Program-made: the position numbers and the translations under genes
The notes under the pieces: generated by a model
What the model was told of the DNA's origin: nothing
The model's input: only the letters and a program-made list of their open reading frames with translations
Database searches by the model: none
In this document: one piece after another, positions 18,997 to 28,100 of the stretch
Layout: every line of letters begins with the position of its first letter
Numbering within the stretch: the first letter of the stretch is position 1
Origin: Deferribacteres bacterium
GTDB taxonomy: Bacteria; Zhuqueibacterota; Zhuqueibacteria; Zhuqueibacterales; Geothermadaptataceae
Length of the DNA stretch: 64,000 bases
Direction of reading: 5' to 3'
Assembly: GCA_020633675.1 (NCBI GenBank)
Contig: JACKDE010000001.1
Coordinates: forward strand, 1,240,001-1,304,000

Positions 18997-19041
18997 TTTT
19001 TATCCTGCAAAATTCAAATTTCAAGATTTAAGGGATTTTAC

Positions 19042-20163
19042 ATGAGTTCTAAAGCAGCCTTGCTTCTGCCACTTTTTGTGCTCGCCTGTTCAGCTTCACC
19101 GCCCAAAGACTACAGCATCCCCATTGTCGATCTCACCGACGAAACAGAGCGCCAGATCATCGTCGACCGCGAGCCGGGGCAGTATCTCGGCCACCCCACG
19201 ACGGTTCTGCTGGAAGATCAACGCACGATGATCGCGGTCTACCCGAAAGGCCATGGCAAAGGCGCGATTGTGATGAAAAAAAGCAGCGATGCCGGATTGA
19301 CCTGGAGTGAACGTCTGCCGGTGCCGGAAAACTGGGCCGGTTCGCAGGAAGTGCCCACCATTTACCGTGTCATTGACAAAAATGGCATTAAGCGGCTGAT
19401 TTTGTTTTCGGGGCTGTACCCGATCCGCATGGCTGTTTCCGAAGATGACGGCGAAAACTGGTCGCCCCTCGAACCCATTGGCGATTTCGGTGGCATCGTG
19501 GCGATGGCATCGGTCGAGCGTCTTAGCAACGGCGATTACATGGCGCTGTTTCACGATGATAGCCGCTTTTTACATAATAGTGGCGAAAGAGGCGCGTTTC
19601 ATGTTTACAAGACCGTGTCGCGAGATGGCGGTCTGACGTGGGGCGATCCCGAAATCGTCACTTCGCATCCGCAAGCCCATCTGTGCGAGCCGGGACTGAT
19701 TCGCTCGCCCGGTGGCAAGCAGATCGCGCTGTTGCTGCGCGAAAACAGCCGCACGCTAAACTCGTTTGTGGTTTTTTCCGACGATGAAGGCCAGACCTGG
19801 AGTGCACCTCGTGAGTTGCCCGGTGCGCTCACAGGCGACCGCCACGTCGGCAAATATGCCCCGGACGGCAGACTCTTTATCACCTTCCGCGATCAAACCC
19901 ACATCAGCCCTACCAAAGGCGATTGGGTGGGCTGGGTCGGTAGTTACGATGATATTGTCAACGGCAACGAAGGCCAGTACCGCGTGCGTTTGATGGACAA
20001 CACCAAGGATGCGGATTGTGCCTACCCAGGATTGGAGCTCTTGCCGGATGGTACTTTCGTCACCACCACCTACGGCCACTGGTCGGAAGGACAAGCGCCC
20101 TACATTGTGAGCGTGCGTTTTACGCTGGCCGAACTCGACGCGAAAGTCCAGGCACAACAATAG
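19042..20163 (+). CDS. Sialidase-fold (BNR/Asp-box) lipoprotein
   Basis: The 373-residue protein starts with a lipoprotein signal (LFVLAC lipobox, Cys at residue 16). Four Asp-box repeats are visible: SSDAGLTWSE, SEDDGENWSP, SRDGGLTWGD and SDDEGQTWSA, the mark of the six-bladed sialidase propeller. Other matches to sialidases are CEPGLI (Glu), LLREN and TFRD (arginine triad candidates) and CAYPGLELLPDGT (nucleophile Tyr). The N-terminal FRIP arginine motif is not seen; the corresponding region reads YLGHPT. It may therefore act on a glycan other than sialoside. The genes downstream encode a cyclase-family lipoprotein and sugar oxidation proteins, in line with glycan use. Confidence 0.8.
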   Translation: MSSKAALLLPLFVLACSASPPKDYSIPIVDLTDETERQIIVDREPGQYLGHPTTVLLEDQRTMIAVYPKGHGKGAIVMKKSSDAGLTWSERLPVPENWAGSQEVPTIYRVIDKNGIKRLILFSGLYPIRMAVSEDDGENWSPLEPIGDFGGIVAMASVERLSNGDYMALFHDDSRFLHNSGERGAFHVYKTVSRDGGLTWGDPEIVTSHPQAHLCEPGLIRSPGGKQIALLLRENSRTLNSFVVFSDDEGQTWSAPRELPGALTGDRHVGKYAPDGRLFITFRDQTHISPTKGDWVGWVGSYDDIVNGNEGQYRVRLMDNTKDADCAYPGLELLPDGTFVTTTYGHWSEGQAPYIVSVRFTLAELDAKVQAQQ

Positions 20164-20183
20164 TAATTTTGGCAGGAATACGA

Positions 20184-20984
20184 ATGATAAAAAATTCACT
20201 TATTTGCTGTGCAGCCCTCCTGAGCGGTCTGGCATGCTCGGAAGTAACCGATACAGCCAATCCACTCACACAGCTTCTTTCTGAAAAAATGCATTTCATC
20301 GATCTGACCCATGCATTGTCAGTCGATGCGCCATTTTGGCCATCCACTGCGAGCAGCCCCTTTCGGCATGATACTCTGCGCGCCCACCCAAGTGGCGCCC
20401 CGGCGATGGCGGCCTATGCCACGCCAGAACATTTTGGCACCCACATCGATGCACCCATTCACTCCGGTGATCACCTGCTCTCTGTTGACCAGTTAATGGC
20501 TGATGATTTGTTTGGCCCGGCAGCCGTCATCGACGTATCCGTACAATGTCAGGATAATCCTGACTACCTGCTCAGCAAGGCTGATATTTTGGCATGGGAA
20601 ACGACGCATGGCCCTTTGCCGGAGGGCGCGATAGTACTAATGGCAACAGGCTGGAGCAAGAAGTGGCCAGATCAGGCAGCCTATCGCAATCAGGATGTTA
20701 GTAAGGTCATGCATTTCCCGGGCTTTTCGGAACAGGCAGGCCGGTTTTTGATCGAAGAGCGCAGCATTCGCGGTATCGGCGTCGACACCTTCAGCATCGA
20801 TTTTGGGCCATCGCAGAATTTTCCGGTGCATAAAATCGTCAATGGCGCTGGCAAGTATCATCTTGAAAATGTGGCGAACCTGCACTTGCTGCCTGCAAAA
20901 GGTGCCTATCTGATCGTTGCCCCGATTAAAATTGCCGGTGGATCAGGCGGGCAGGTGCGCATATTTGCTGCCGTGCCGGAATAA
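20184..20984 (+). CDS. Cyclase-family (kynurenine-formamidase-like) lipoprotein
   Basis: The ATG at 20184, 20 bases after the preceding stop and behind CAGGAA, gives a 266-residue protein with a lipobox LSGLAC. The metal-binding motif of the cyclase/KynB superfamily is clear: H83-F-G-T-H87-I-D89-A-P-I-H93. 'FIDLTHALSVDAPFWP' is the usual start of the fold, and 'RGIGVDTFSIDFG' is another conserved block. Known members are formamidases, polyketide cyclases and isatin hydrolases, mostly manganese or zinc hydrolases. Being lipid-anchored and next to a sialidase-like protein, it may hydrolyse an amide, ester or lactone on an exported substrate (inference). Confidence 0.8.
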   Translation: MIKNSLICCAALLSGLACSEVTDTANPLTQLLSEKMHFIDLTHALSVDAPFWPSTASSPFRHDTLRAHPSGAPAMAAYATPEHFGTHIDAPIHSGDHLLSVDQLMADDLFGPAAVIDVSVQCQDNPDYLLSKADILAWETTHGPLPEGAIVLMATGWSKKWPDQAAYRNQDVSKVMHFPGFSEQAGRFLIEERSIRGIGVDTFSIDFGPSQNFPVHKIVNGAGKYHLENVANLHLLPAKGAYLIVAPIKIAGGSGGQVRIFAAVPE

Positions 20985-21169
20985 ATACACAACGACAAAA
21001 AATCTTCGGTGTGCAGAATCTTGTCGAAACAGAGCGCCATTTTGCAGCATTCGTTTCGAACCGGTTGTGTTATATTCAAAATTTTTTATCCTGATTGCCA
21101 CTTGGCAAAGCAACTGCCGATTTGATCAAACATACAGGCAAATTGTTGAAGTGGAAAGGACCGATGCTC

Positions 21170-22342
21170 ATGTTAAAACGCAAGCTAAAAATGGGATTGA
21201 TCGGCGGCGGACCGGGTGCCTTCATCGGTGCGGTGCACGTCAAAGCTGCACTGATGGATGGCGGGATCGAGCTGGTGGCCGGCGCGTTTAGCCGTGATGT
21301 GCAAAAGTCGAAACAAGCTGGCGAGCGCTATCTCGTCGACCCGGCAAGGGCCTATGGCAGCCACGCTGAAATGATCGACAGCGAGTTGAAATTGCCGGAG
21401 GGCGAGCGTGTTGATTTTGTGGCGATCACCACGCCTAACAACTCACATTTCGCCATCGCGCGCGATTTTTTGCAGGCAGGCTTTCACGTCATCTCCGATA
21501 AACCGATGACATTCAATGCCGAGGAAGCGCGACAGCTTAAACAAATTGTTGAAAAATCAGGTAAAGTCTTTGGACTGACCCATAATTACACCGGTTATCC
21601 GATGGTGAAACTGGCGCGCGATCTGGCGCGCGGCGGCGATCTGGGCAAAATTCGCAAAATTGTGGTGCAATACCCGCAAGGCTGGCTGGCGAGTGCACTC
21701 GAATCCACCGGCCAAAAGCAGGCTTCGTGGCGAACCGATCCCGGCCAAAGCGGCGGCGCGGGCAGCATCGGCGACATCGGCACGCACGCAGAAAATCTCA
21801 GTGAATACATTACCGGACTGAAAATTACCCATATTTGCGCTGACCTCAATATCTTCGTACCGGGCCGCCAACTCGATGACGACGGCAACTGCCTGTTGCG
21901 TTTCGACAATGGCGCGCACGGCTTGCTGCACGTCAGTCAAATCTCGGTCGGCGAGGAAAACGATGTGGCGATTTGGGTGTATGGCGAGCACAAATCCCTG
22001 GAGTGGCATCAGGAATATCCAAACGATTTGATTGTGAAATCGCCGGACGCCCCGGTGCAAAAATGGCGGCGCGGCAATGGCTACGTGGCCGCAAAGAGCC
22101 CGGCAGCAGCGCGAGCCACCCGTTTGCCTGCGGGACATCCCGAGGCCTTCCTTGAAGCCTTTGCCAACATATATTGCAATTTTGCTGACGCTGTGCGCGC
22201 CGACATCGCGGGTATAGCGGTTGATCCGCTTGCACTCGATTTCCCGAATGTCGACGATGGCCTGCGCGGCATGCTGTTCATCGAAACGGTGCTGAAAAGC
22301 GCCAAAAGCAGTGAAAAATGGACGGAAATGCTTGACGCTTGA
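21170..22342 (+). CDS. Gfo/Idh/MocA-family oxidoreductase
   Basis: Two in-frame ATGs lie close together; the one at 21170 has AAAGGA at nine bases and is preferred to 21164. The 390-residue protein opens with the nucleotide-binding loop GLIGGGPGAFIGAVH, followed by FVAITTPNNSHF and SDKPMTF (the EKP-type catalytic loop with Asp for Glu), and GGAGSIGDIGTHAENL, which holds the usual catalytic D and H. Such enzymes oxidise or reduce sugar hydroxyls with NAD(P). No signal peptide is seen, so it is cytoplasmic. It is followed by a TIM-barrel isomerase and a second, exported member of the family, a gene set found in inositol and 3-keto-glycoside pathways. Confidence 0.85.
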   Translation: MLKRKLKMGLIGGGPGAFIGAVHVKAALMDGGIELVAGAFSRDVQKSKQAGERYLVDPARAYGSHAEMIDSELKLPEGERVDFVAITTPNNSHFAIARDFLQAGFHVISDKPMTFNAEEARQLKQIVEKSGKVFGLTHNYTGYPMVKLARDLARGGDLGKIRKIVVQYPQGWLASALESTGQKQASWRTDPGQSGGAGSIGDIGTHAENLSEYITGLKITHICADLNIFVPGRQLDDDGNCLLRFDNGAHGLLHVSQISVGEENDVAIWVYGEHKSLEWHQEYPNDLIVKSPDAPVQKWRRGNGYVAAKSPAAARATRLPAGHPEAFLEAFANIYCNFADAVRADIAGIAVDPLALDFPNVDDGLRGMLFIETVLKSAKSSEKWTEMLDA

Positions 22343-22409
22343 AATTTGAAAATCGAAATTCGAAACTCGAGAAACTTCAAGTTTCAAATTTCCAGTTTCC
22401 AACCTTCGA
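22340..22409. repeat. Imperfect inverted repeat rich in GAAATTTG/CAAATTTC
   Basis: The short spacer between the oxidoreductase and isomerase genes consists almost wholly of an AT-rich imperfect palindrome: GAAATTTGAAAATCG... on the left and GTTTCAAATTTCCAG... on the right. It overlaps the last bases of the upstream gene (stop at 22340-22342). It would fold into a long hairpin but lacks a GC-rich stem and T-run, so it is more likely a dispersed repeat than a terminator. Confidence 0.55.
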
Positions 22410-22433
22410 AATAATTTATGGAGATAAAATACT

Positions 22434-23426
22434 ATGCCACGACCAGTCACGCTTTTCACCGGACAATGGGCGGATTTGCCGCTGAGCACCCTGGCGCAAA
22501 AAGCCGCAAGCTGGGGCTATGATGGCCTTGAGCTGGCCTGCTGGGGCGACCATATGGATGTCTTCAAAGCTGCCAACGATAAAGATTATTGCAAGCAGCA
22601 ATTAAACATTCTGAAAAAACACAACTTGCAGATTTTCTCGATCAGCAATCATCTTGCCGGACAATTGGTATGCGATCCCAACAACGACAGCCGCAGCGAT
22701 GGCTTTGCGCCGCCGGATTGCGCGGGCGATGCTGAAAAGAAACGGCGTTGGGCTGTGGATGCGATGAAAAACACTGCACGCTCTGCCAAAAATCTCGGTT
22801 TGACCGTGGTGAATGGCTTCACCGGCTCGTCAATCTGGCACCTGCTGTACAGCTTCCCGCCGGTATCCGACAACATGCTCGACGACGGATTTGCCTATTT
22901 TGCCGAGATGTGGAATCCTATTCTCGATGTTTTTGATGAATGCGGTGTTAAATTCGCGCTGGAGGTGCACCCGACTGAGATTGCTTTTGATATTGTCACG
23001 GCTCACCGCGCACTCGAAGCTGTCGGGCATCGCGAAGCATTTGGCTTTAATTTCGATCCGAGCCATCTGCACTGGCAAATGGTGGATCCGGTGCGTTTCA
23101 TTAATGAGTTTCCGGATCGGATTTATCACGTCCATATGAAAGACGCGGCGCTGCAACTCGATGGCCGCAGCGGCATTCTCGGCTCGCATCTCAATTTTGG
23201 CCATCCGCAGCGTGGCTGGGATTTCCGTTCTCTCGGGCGCGGTGGCGTCGATTTCGAAGAGATTATTCGTACGCTCAACCACATAGGCTACAGCGGGCCA
23301 TTATCTGTTGAATGGGAAGATTCCGGTATGGAGCGCGAGCACGGTGCACAGGAAGCCTGCGATTTCGTCAAGGATGTTGATTTTGCCCCGTCCAACGTCG
23401 CATTCGACGCTGCTTTTGATAAATGA
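22434..23426 (+). CDS. Sugar phosphate isomerase/epimerase family protein (TIM barrel)
   Basis: The 330-residue protein belongs to the AP-endonuclease-2/xylose-isomerase-like TIM-barrel family. Conserved pieces are 'GYDGLELACWGDHMD' (strand 1-2 with metal-ligand acid), 'FALEVHPTEIAFD' (Glu ligand), 'FGFNFDPSHLHWQ' (Asp/His ligands), 'YHVHMKDA' (His-Lys) and 'LSVEWEDS' (final Glu). These supply the divalent-metal site used for ketol isomerisation or beta-elimination from 3-keto sugars. ATG 22434 has GGAG upstream. It sits between two Gfo/Idh/MocA genes, so it most likely acts on the oxidised sugar those enzymes make (inference). Confidence 0.85.
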   Translation: MPRPVTLFTGQWADLPLSTLAQKAASWGYDGLELACWGDHMDVFKAANDKDYCKQQLNILKKHNLQIFSISNHLAGQLVCDPNNDSRSDGFAPPDCAGDAEKKRRWAVDAMKNTARSAKNLGLTVVNGFTGSSIWHLLYSFPPVSDNMLDDGFAYFAEMWNPILDVFDECGVKFALEVHPTEIAFDIVTAHRALEAVGHREAFGFNFDPSHLHWQMVDPVRFINEFPDRIYHVHMKDAALQLDGRSGILGSHLNFGHPQRGWDFRSLGRGGVDFEEIIRTLNHIGYSGPLSVEWEDSGMEREHGAQEACDFVKDVDFAPSNVAFDAAFDK

Positions 23427-23504
23427 TCTGCGTTTCTCAATCGCAAAATTTAAAAAAAACAAATACCACAAATCCTGAGGACCATCTCAGAAAGCAGGTT
23501 CACG

Positions 23505-24821
23505 ATGTCAAAAAAATCGAAAGTCTCTCGCCGTCAATTTCTGTCGCGCACTTCCGGCGCTGTTGCCGGTGCAATCGCAGCACCATATTTTGTGCCTTCC
23601 CATCTTTTTGCCGGATCAGGACGGATTGCGCCCAGCGACCGCATCACCGTTGGTTGTATCGGCCTTGGCGGTATGGGCACCGGCAATTTGCACGGATTTC
23701 TGGAAAATGACAATGCGCAAGTGCTCGCAGTATGCGACGTCGATCGCGCCCACAACGAAAGAGCAGCTAAACTCATCAACGAAAAGTATGGCAACGAAGA
23801 TTGCGCGCTCTATAGTGATTTTCGTGAACTGCTGGCCCGCAAAGACATCGACGCGATCATGATGGCAGTGCCCGACCAGTGGCACGGCGTGATTGCCGTA
23901 GCGGCAGCGCGTGCGGGAAAAGACATTTATGGCGAAAAGCCGCTGGCCTACACGATTTCGGAAGGCCGTGCCGTCGTCGATGCCGTGAACCGCTATGGCC
24001 GGGTTTGGCAGACCGGCAGTTGGCAACGTTCGCAACAGCATTTCCGTTTTGCCTGCGAATTGGTGCGCAATGGCCGTATCGGCGAGGTGAAAACAGTGCG
24101 CGTGGGCTTGCCCTACGGCAACAGTATCCAGGATCGCGGCACCCAGCCAGCACCGGTGCCGGAAGGCTTTGACTACGATATGTGGCTCGGCCCGGCGCCG
24201 TGGCGTCCTTACAATCCGAGCCGCTGCCACTGGAATTTCCGCTGGATCAGTGACTACTCCGGCGGCCAGCTCACCGACTGGGCCGGGCATCACTGCGATA
24301 TTGCCAACTGGGGCATGAATAGCGAATACACCGCGCCGGTTGAAATCGAAGGGCGCGCAGTCTATCCACCCGCGAAAGACGGACTCTTCGATACACCTGA
24401 GAGCTATTATTTTGAATGCAAATTTGCCGAAGGCTTCACCATGATCGTGGCGGATCGCCGCCAGCAGCCAAAGGGCATGGGCGCGCATTTCATCGGCAGT
24501 GACGGCTGGGTGCATGTCAGCCGCGGCGGCATCGATGCAGAGCCGAAATCGCTGCTCACTTCAGTGATCGGCCCGAATGAAATACATCTGTATGAAAGCA
24601 ATGACCATATCGGCAATTTTCTCGATTGCGTGCGCACACGCGCCAAAACCATCACACCGGTGGAAGTGGCGCACCATGCGATCATGATCGGCCATCTCGG
24701 CGGCATTTCGATGAAACTGGGTCGTAAAGTACACTGGAATCCATCCACTGAGCGCTTTGTTGGTGATCCGGTTGCCGACCGCCTGCTGTCACGCCCGATG
24801 CGCGGGCCGTGGCATTTGTAG
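23505..24821 (+). CDS. Tat-exported Gfo/Idh/MocA-family oxidoreductase
   Basis: The 438-residue protein carries a twin-arginine signal, KVSRRQFLSRTSG, and a following hydrophobic segment, so it should be exported already folded with its cofactor. The mature part has the Rossmann loop GCIGLGGMGTGN, the EKPLAY catalytic-lysine loop, and 'GGQLTDWAGHHCDIANWG', the conserved D/H region of the C-terminal domain. Tat-dependent members such as glucose-fructose oxidoreductase keep tightly bound NADP(H). It is the last gene of the 18.2-24.8 kb plus-strand group; a terminator follows about 60 bases later. Confidence 0.87.
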   Translation: MSKKSKVSRRQFLSRTSGAVAGAIAAPYFVPSHLFAGSGRIAPSDRITVGCIGLGGMGTGNLHGFLENDNAQVLAVCDVDRAHNERAAKLINEKYGNEDCALYSDFRELLARKDIDAIMMAVPDQWHGVIAVAAARAGKDIYGEKPLAYTISEGRAVVDAVNRYGRVWQTGSWQRSQQHFRFACELVRNGRIGEVKTVRVGLPYGNSIQDRGTQPAPVPEGFDYDMWLGPAPWRPYNPSRCHWNFRWISDYSGGQLTDWAGHHCDIANWGMNSEYTAPVEIEGRAVYPPAKDGLFDTPESYYFECKFAEGFTMIVADRRQQPKGMGAHFIGSDGWVHVSRGGIDAEPKSLLTSVIGPNEIHLYESNDHIGNFLDCVRTRAKTITPVEVAHHAIMIGHLGGISMKLGRKVHWNPSTERFVGDPVADRLLSRPMRGPWHL

Positions 24822-25141
24822 TAGATGACTGGTCTTTTAAGCTTGTTTGATCTGATTTCAAAAATGATATATTGCTTGCCAAAAGCCGTGCGATTAGAAG
24901 CAGCACGGCTTTTTATTTTTGAAGCGGATTTTGTCGGGGAGCATTGATCCGTTTACCAATCAAATATAGTACTTGAATGTCTGCGTGGTTTACCTTTATA
25001 TTTATGCGATATTTAGCAAATGTTTGTGCAAACCGATCCCCATGCTTCTAATTGGTTCGTTTCGCAGCGTGCAAACATTCTTTTAAGCGAACTCGCCCCC
25101 AATCGGTTTTATTTTCGACAGCAATAAAAACAGGATAGAAG
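24822..25141 (+). other. Intergenic region: terminator then promoter region of kgd
   Basis: The 320-base gap contains the terminator at 24881-24920 and then an AT-rich stretch. A weak promoter candidate there is TTGATC (24944) with TATAGT (24965), but the 15-base spacing is short. I see no gene. Confidence 0.4.
24881..24920 (+). terminator. Rho-independent terminator of the sugar-oxidation cluster
   Basis: The stem AAAGCCGTGC / GCACGGCTTT (10 bp) is followed by TTATTTTT. It lies about 60 bases after the stop of the Tat-type oxidoreductase gene. Confidence 0.85.
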
Positions 25142-28100
25142 ATGTCAGATCAGAATGACCAGAAGGAAAATCCCATTGCGGTTGGCCCCAATGCCTGGCT
25201 GATCGAAGAGATGTATCGCCAGTTTATGGAGAACCCGGACTCTGTCAGTGAAAGTTGGCGCGACTTCTTTGCCGACTATGTGCCATCGCTGACGCACCAG
25301 GCCCCGGCACCTGCAGCGAGTGAAAAAACTATCACGGCACCGGCAGCAGCCCCACCTGCAGAAAATGGCAACTTTTTGCCTGACACCGCGCAACCTGTAC
25401 GTGGTCCAGCCGCCATCATCGTCGACAATATGGAAAAGAGCCTGTCGATTCCGACGGCCACTTCGACCCGCATCATTCCGGTTAAAATTCTGGAAGAAAA
25501 TCGTCGCATCATCAACGAATATCAAATCAGCACGGGTGCGGCAAAAGTCAGCTTTACCCATATGATCGCATGGGCGATTCTCGAGGCGCTACGCAAATTC
25601 CCGGCGATGACCGGATCCTACGCGAGCCATGACGGCAAACCCTACAAAATTTTGCCGGACGCGATTCATTTCGGCCTGGCTGTCGATATCGAAAAGAAAG
25701 ATGGATCGCGCTCGCTGATGGTGCCAAATATCAAAGGCGTTCAGGAACTCGATTTTCAAGCGTTCTTCAATCAATACAATGAAGTGCTGCGCAAAGTGCG
25801 CACCAACCAAATTGAGCCGAGCGATTTTGAAGGCACGACTGTGACGCTCACCAATCCGGGTATGATCGGCACGGTGCATTCGATTCCGCGTTTGATGCAG
25901 CAGCAAGGCTTGATCATCGCGACCGGAGCCATCCAGTACCCGCCGGAGTGGAAAGACGCGGATCCGCACACCATCGCCCGCCTTGGCATCTCCAAAATTA
26001 TGATGGTTACCAGCACTTACGATCACCGCATCATCCAGGGTGCGGAAAGCGGCATGTTTCTGCAATATTTCGATCAACTCATGCAGGGCGAGCACGATTT
26101 CTTTGAAAAAATCTTTGAAGGCCTGAAGATTCCGTACAAGGTTGCGCGTGGGATTCGCGACGTCAATCCGATTTTTGATGGCGGCGCCGGCTCGAATGCC
26201 GAGACCGAAAAGCAGGCACGCGTGCTGCAGTTGATCAATATTTACCGCGTACGCGGCCATCTGATTGCGCACATCAATCCCCTGAGTTCTGAGCGCAAAA
26301 CTCACCCAGAACTCGACCCGGAGCGCTATGGTCTGACCATGTGGGATTTTGACCGGGAGTTTATTACCGGCGGCTTGGGTGGGCGCACCCGTTCGACGCT
26401 GCGCGAAATTCTCGATACGTTGCGCGATGCCTATTGCCGCACGATTGGCATCGAGTACATGCACATTCAGGAGCCGTTACAGAAAGAGTGGATTCAGAAG
26501 AGAGTGGAAGGTATTCCGCGCGGAGGCTGGCTCGACATCGAAGCCAAGCGCCATATTCTGAGGAAATTGAACGATGCCGAAGCCTTTGAGCGCTTTCTGC
26601 ACACCAAATATATCGGTCACAAGCGCTTCAGTCTGGAAGGTTCGGAATCGCTGATTCCCATGTTGGACACTGTATTTGAAGAAGCGCTCTATTTTGGCAT
26701 GGAAGAAGTGGTGATCGGCATGGCGCATCGTGGCCGCCTGAACGTGCTGGCCAACAATCTCGGCAAAAGCTACGAGCGTATTTTTCGTGAATTCGACGGC
26801 GATCTCGATCCGGCAAGCGAGCAAGGATCCGGCGATGTCAAGTATCATCTCGGCACGACTGCCGAGCACAAAAATGCTGATGGCAAGGTGCTTAAACTCA
26901 CGCTAGCATCCAATCCAAGCCATTTGGAAGCAGTCAATCCGGTTGTGGAAGGCATGAGCCGCGCCAAGCAGGACCTGCTCGGCGATGAAAGTCGCGACAA
27001 AGTTTTGCCTGTGCTGATTCACGGTGATGCGGCATTTGCAGGCCAGGGAGTGGTTGCCGAGACCCTCAACCTGAGTGCGCTGCAGGGTTACCGAACTGGC
27101 GGCACGATCCATGTCGTCGTCAATAACGGTATTGGCTTCACTACTGAAGCCGCTGACGCCCGTTCATCGGTCTATGCCACCGATGTCGCGAAAATGGTGC
27201 AAGCGCCCATTTTTCACGTCAATGGCGACGATCCTGAAGCGTGTGTGCGGGTGATCGAACTGGCTGTCGCCTTTCGGCAGGAGTTTAAAAAAGATGTGGT
27301 TGTCGATATGATCTCGTATCGCCGCCACGGACATAATGAGGGCGACGAGCCCAGTTACACGCAACCGCTGATGTACAAACAAATCAAAGATAAACGCTCG
27401 GTGCGCAAGCTCTACACCGAGACGCTGATCAAACGAGGTGATTTTTCGCTCGAAGAGGCAGAAGCCTCGCTGGATGAGTATCATCAAATCATGGAAACGG
27501 CGTTCAAGACAACCAAGGATGCCGGCCAGCGTGAAGTGCAGCAGCCGAAAGGCATGCCACCTGAACTCATGGCGCCAGTAATCGAAACCGGCATTGCAAA
27601 GGATGTGCTGAACGAAATCGTTGCAGCGCTTTCGACAACCTCAGACAGTTTTACGGTTCATCCAAAGCTCAAGCGTTTGTTGGATGGGCGAAAGCAAGCA
27701 TTTGAAAATGATGCAGTTGACTGGGCACTCGGTGAAGCACTGGCATTCGGCTCGCTGTTGTTGGAAAATATCCCGATCCGCTTGTCCGGTCAGGATTCAC
27801 GACGCGGTACCTTTAGCCAGCGGCATTCGGTGCTGGTCGATTTTGAAGATCAGAGCATCTATGTGCCGCTCAATCACATACGCGACCAGCAGGCTGAATA
27901 TATCGCCTACGACAGTTTACTGAGCGAATATGCTGTGCTCGGATTTGAGTATGGCTACTCGGTGAGCCGGCCGGAAGCATTGGTGTTATGGGAAGCACAA
28001 TTTGGCGACTTTGTCAACGGTGGGCAGATCATTATTGATCAGTTTATTTCATCGGCAGAGGACAAATGGAACCAAAAAAGCCGGCTGGTGATGTTGCTGC

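Noticed and set aside
23616..24515. A 299-residue minus-strand frame opposite the Tat oxidoreductase
   Set aside because: It is antisense to a gene with strong motifs and has no ribosome site or recognisable domain.
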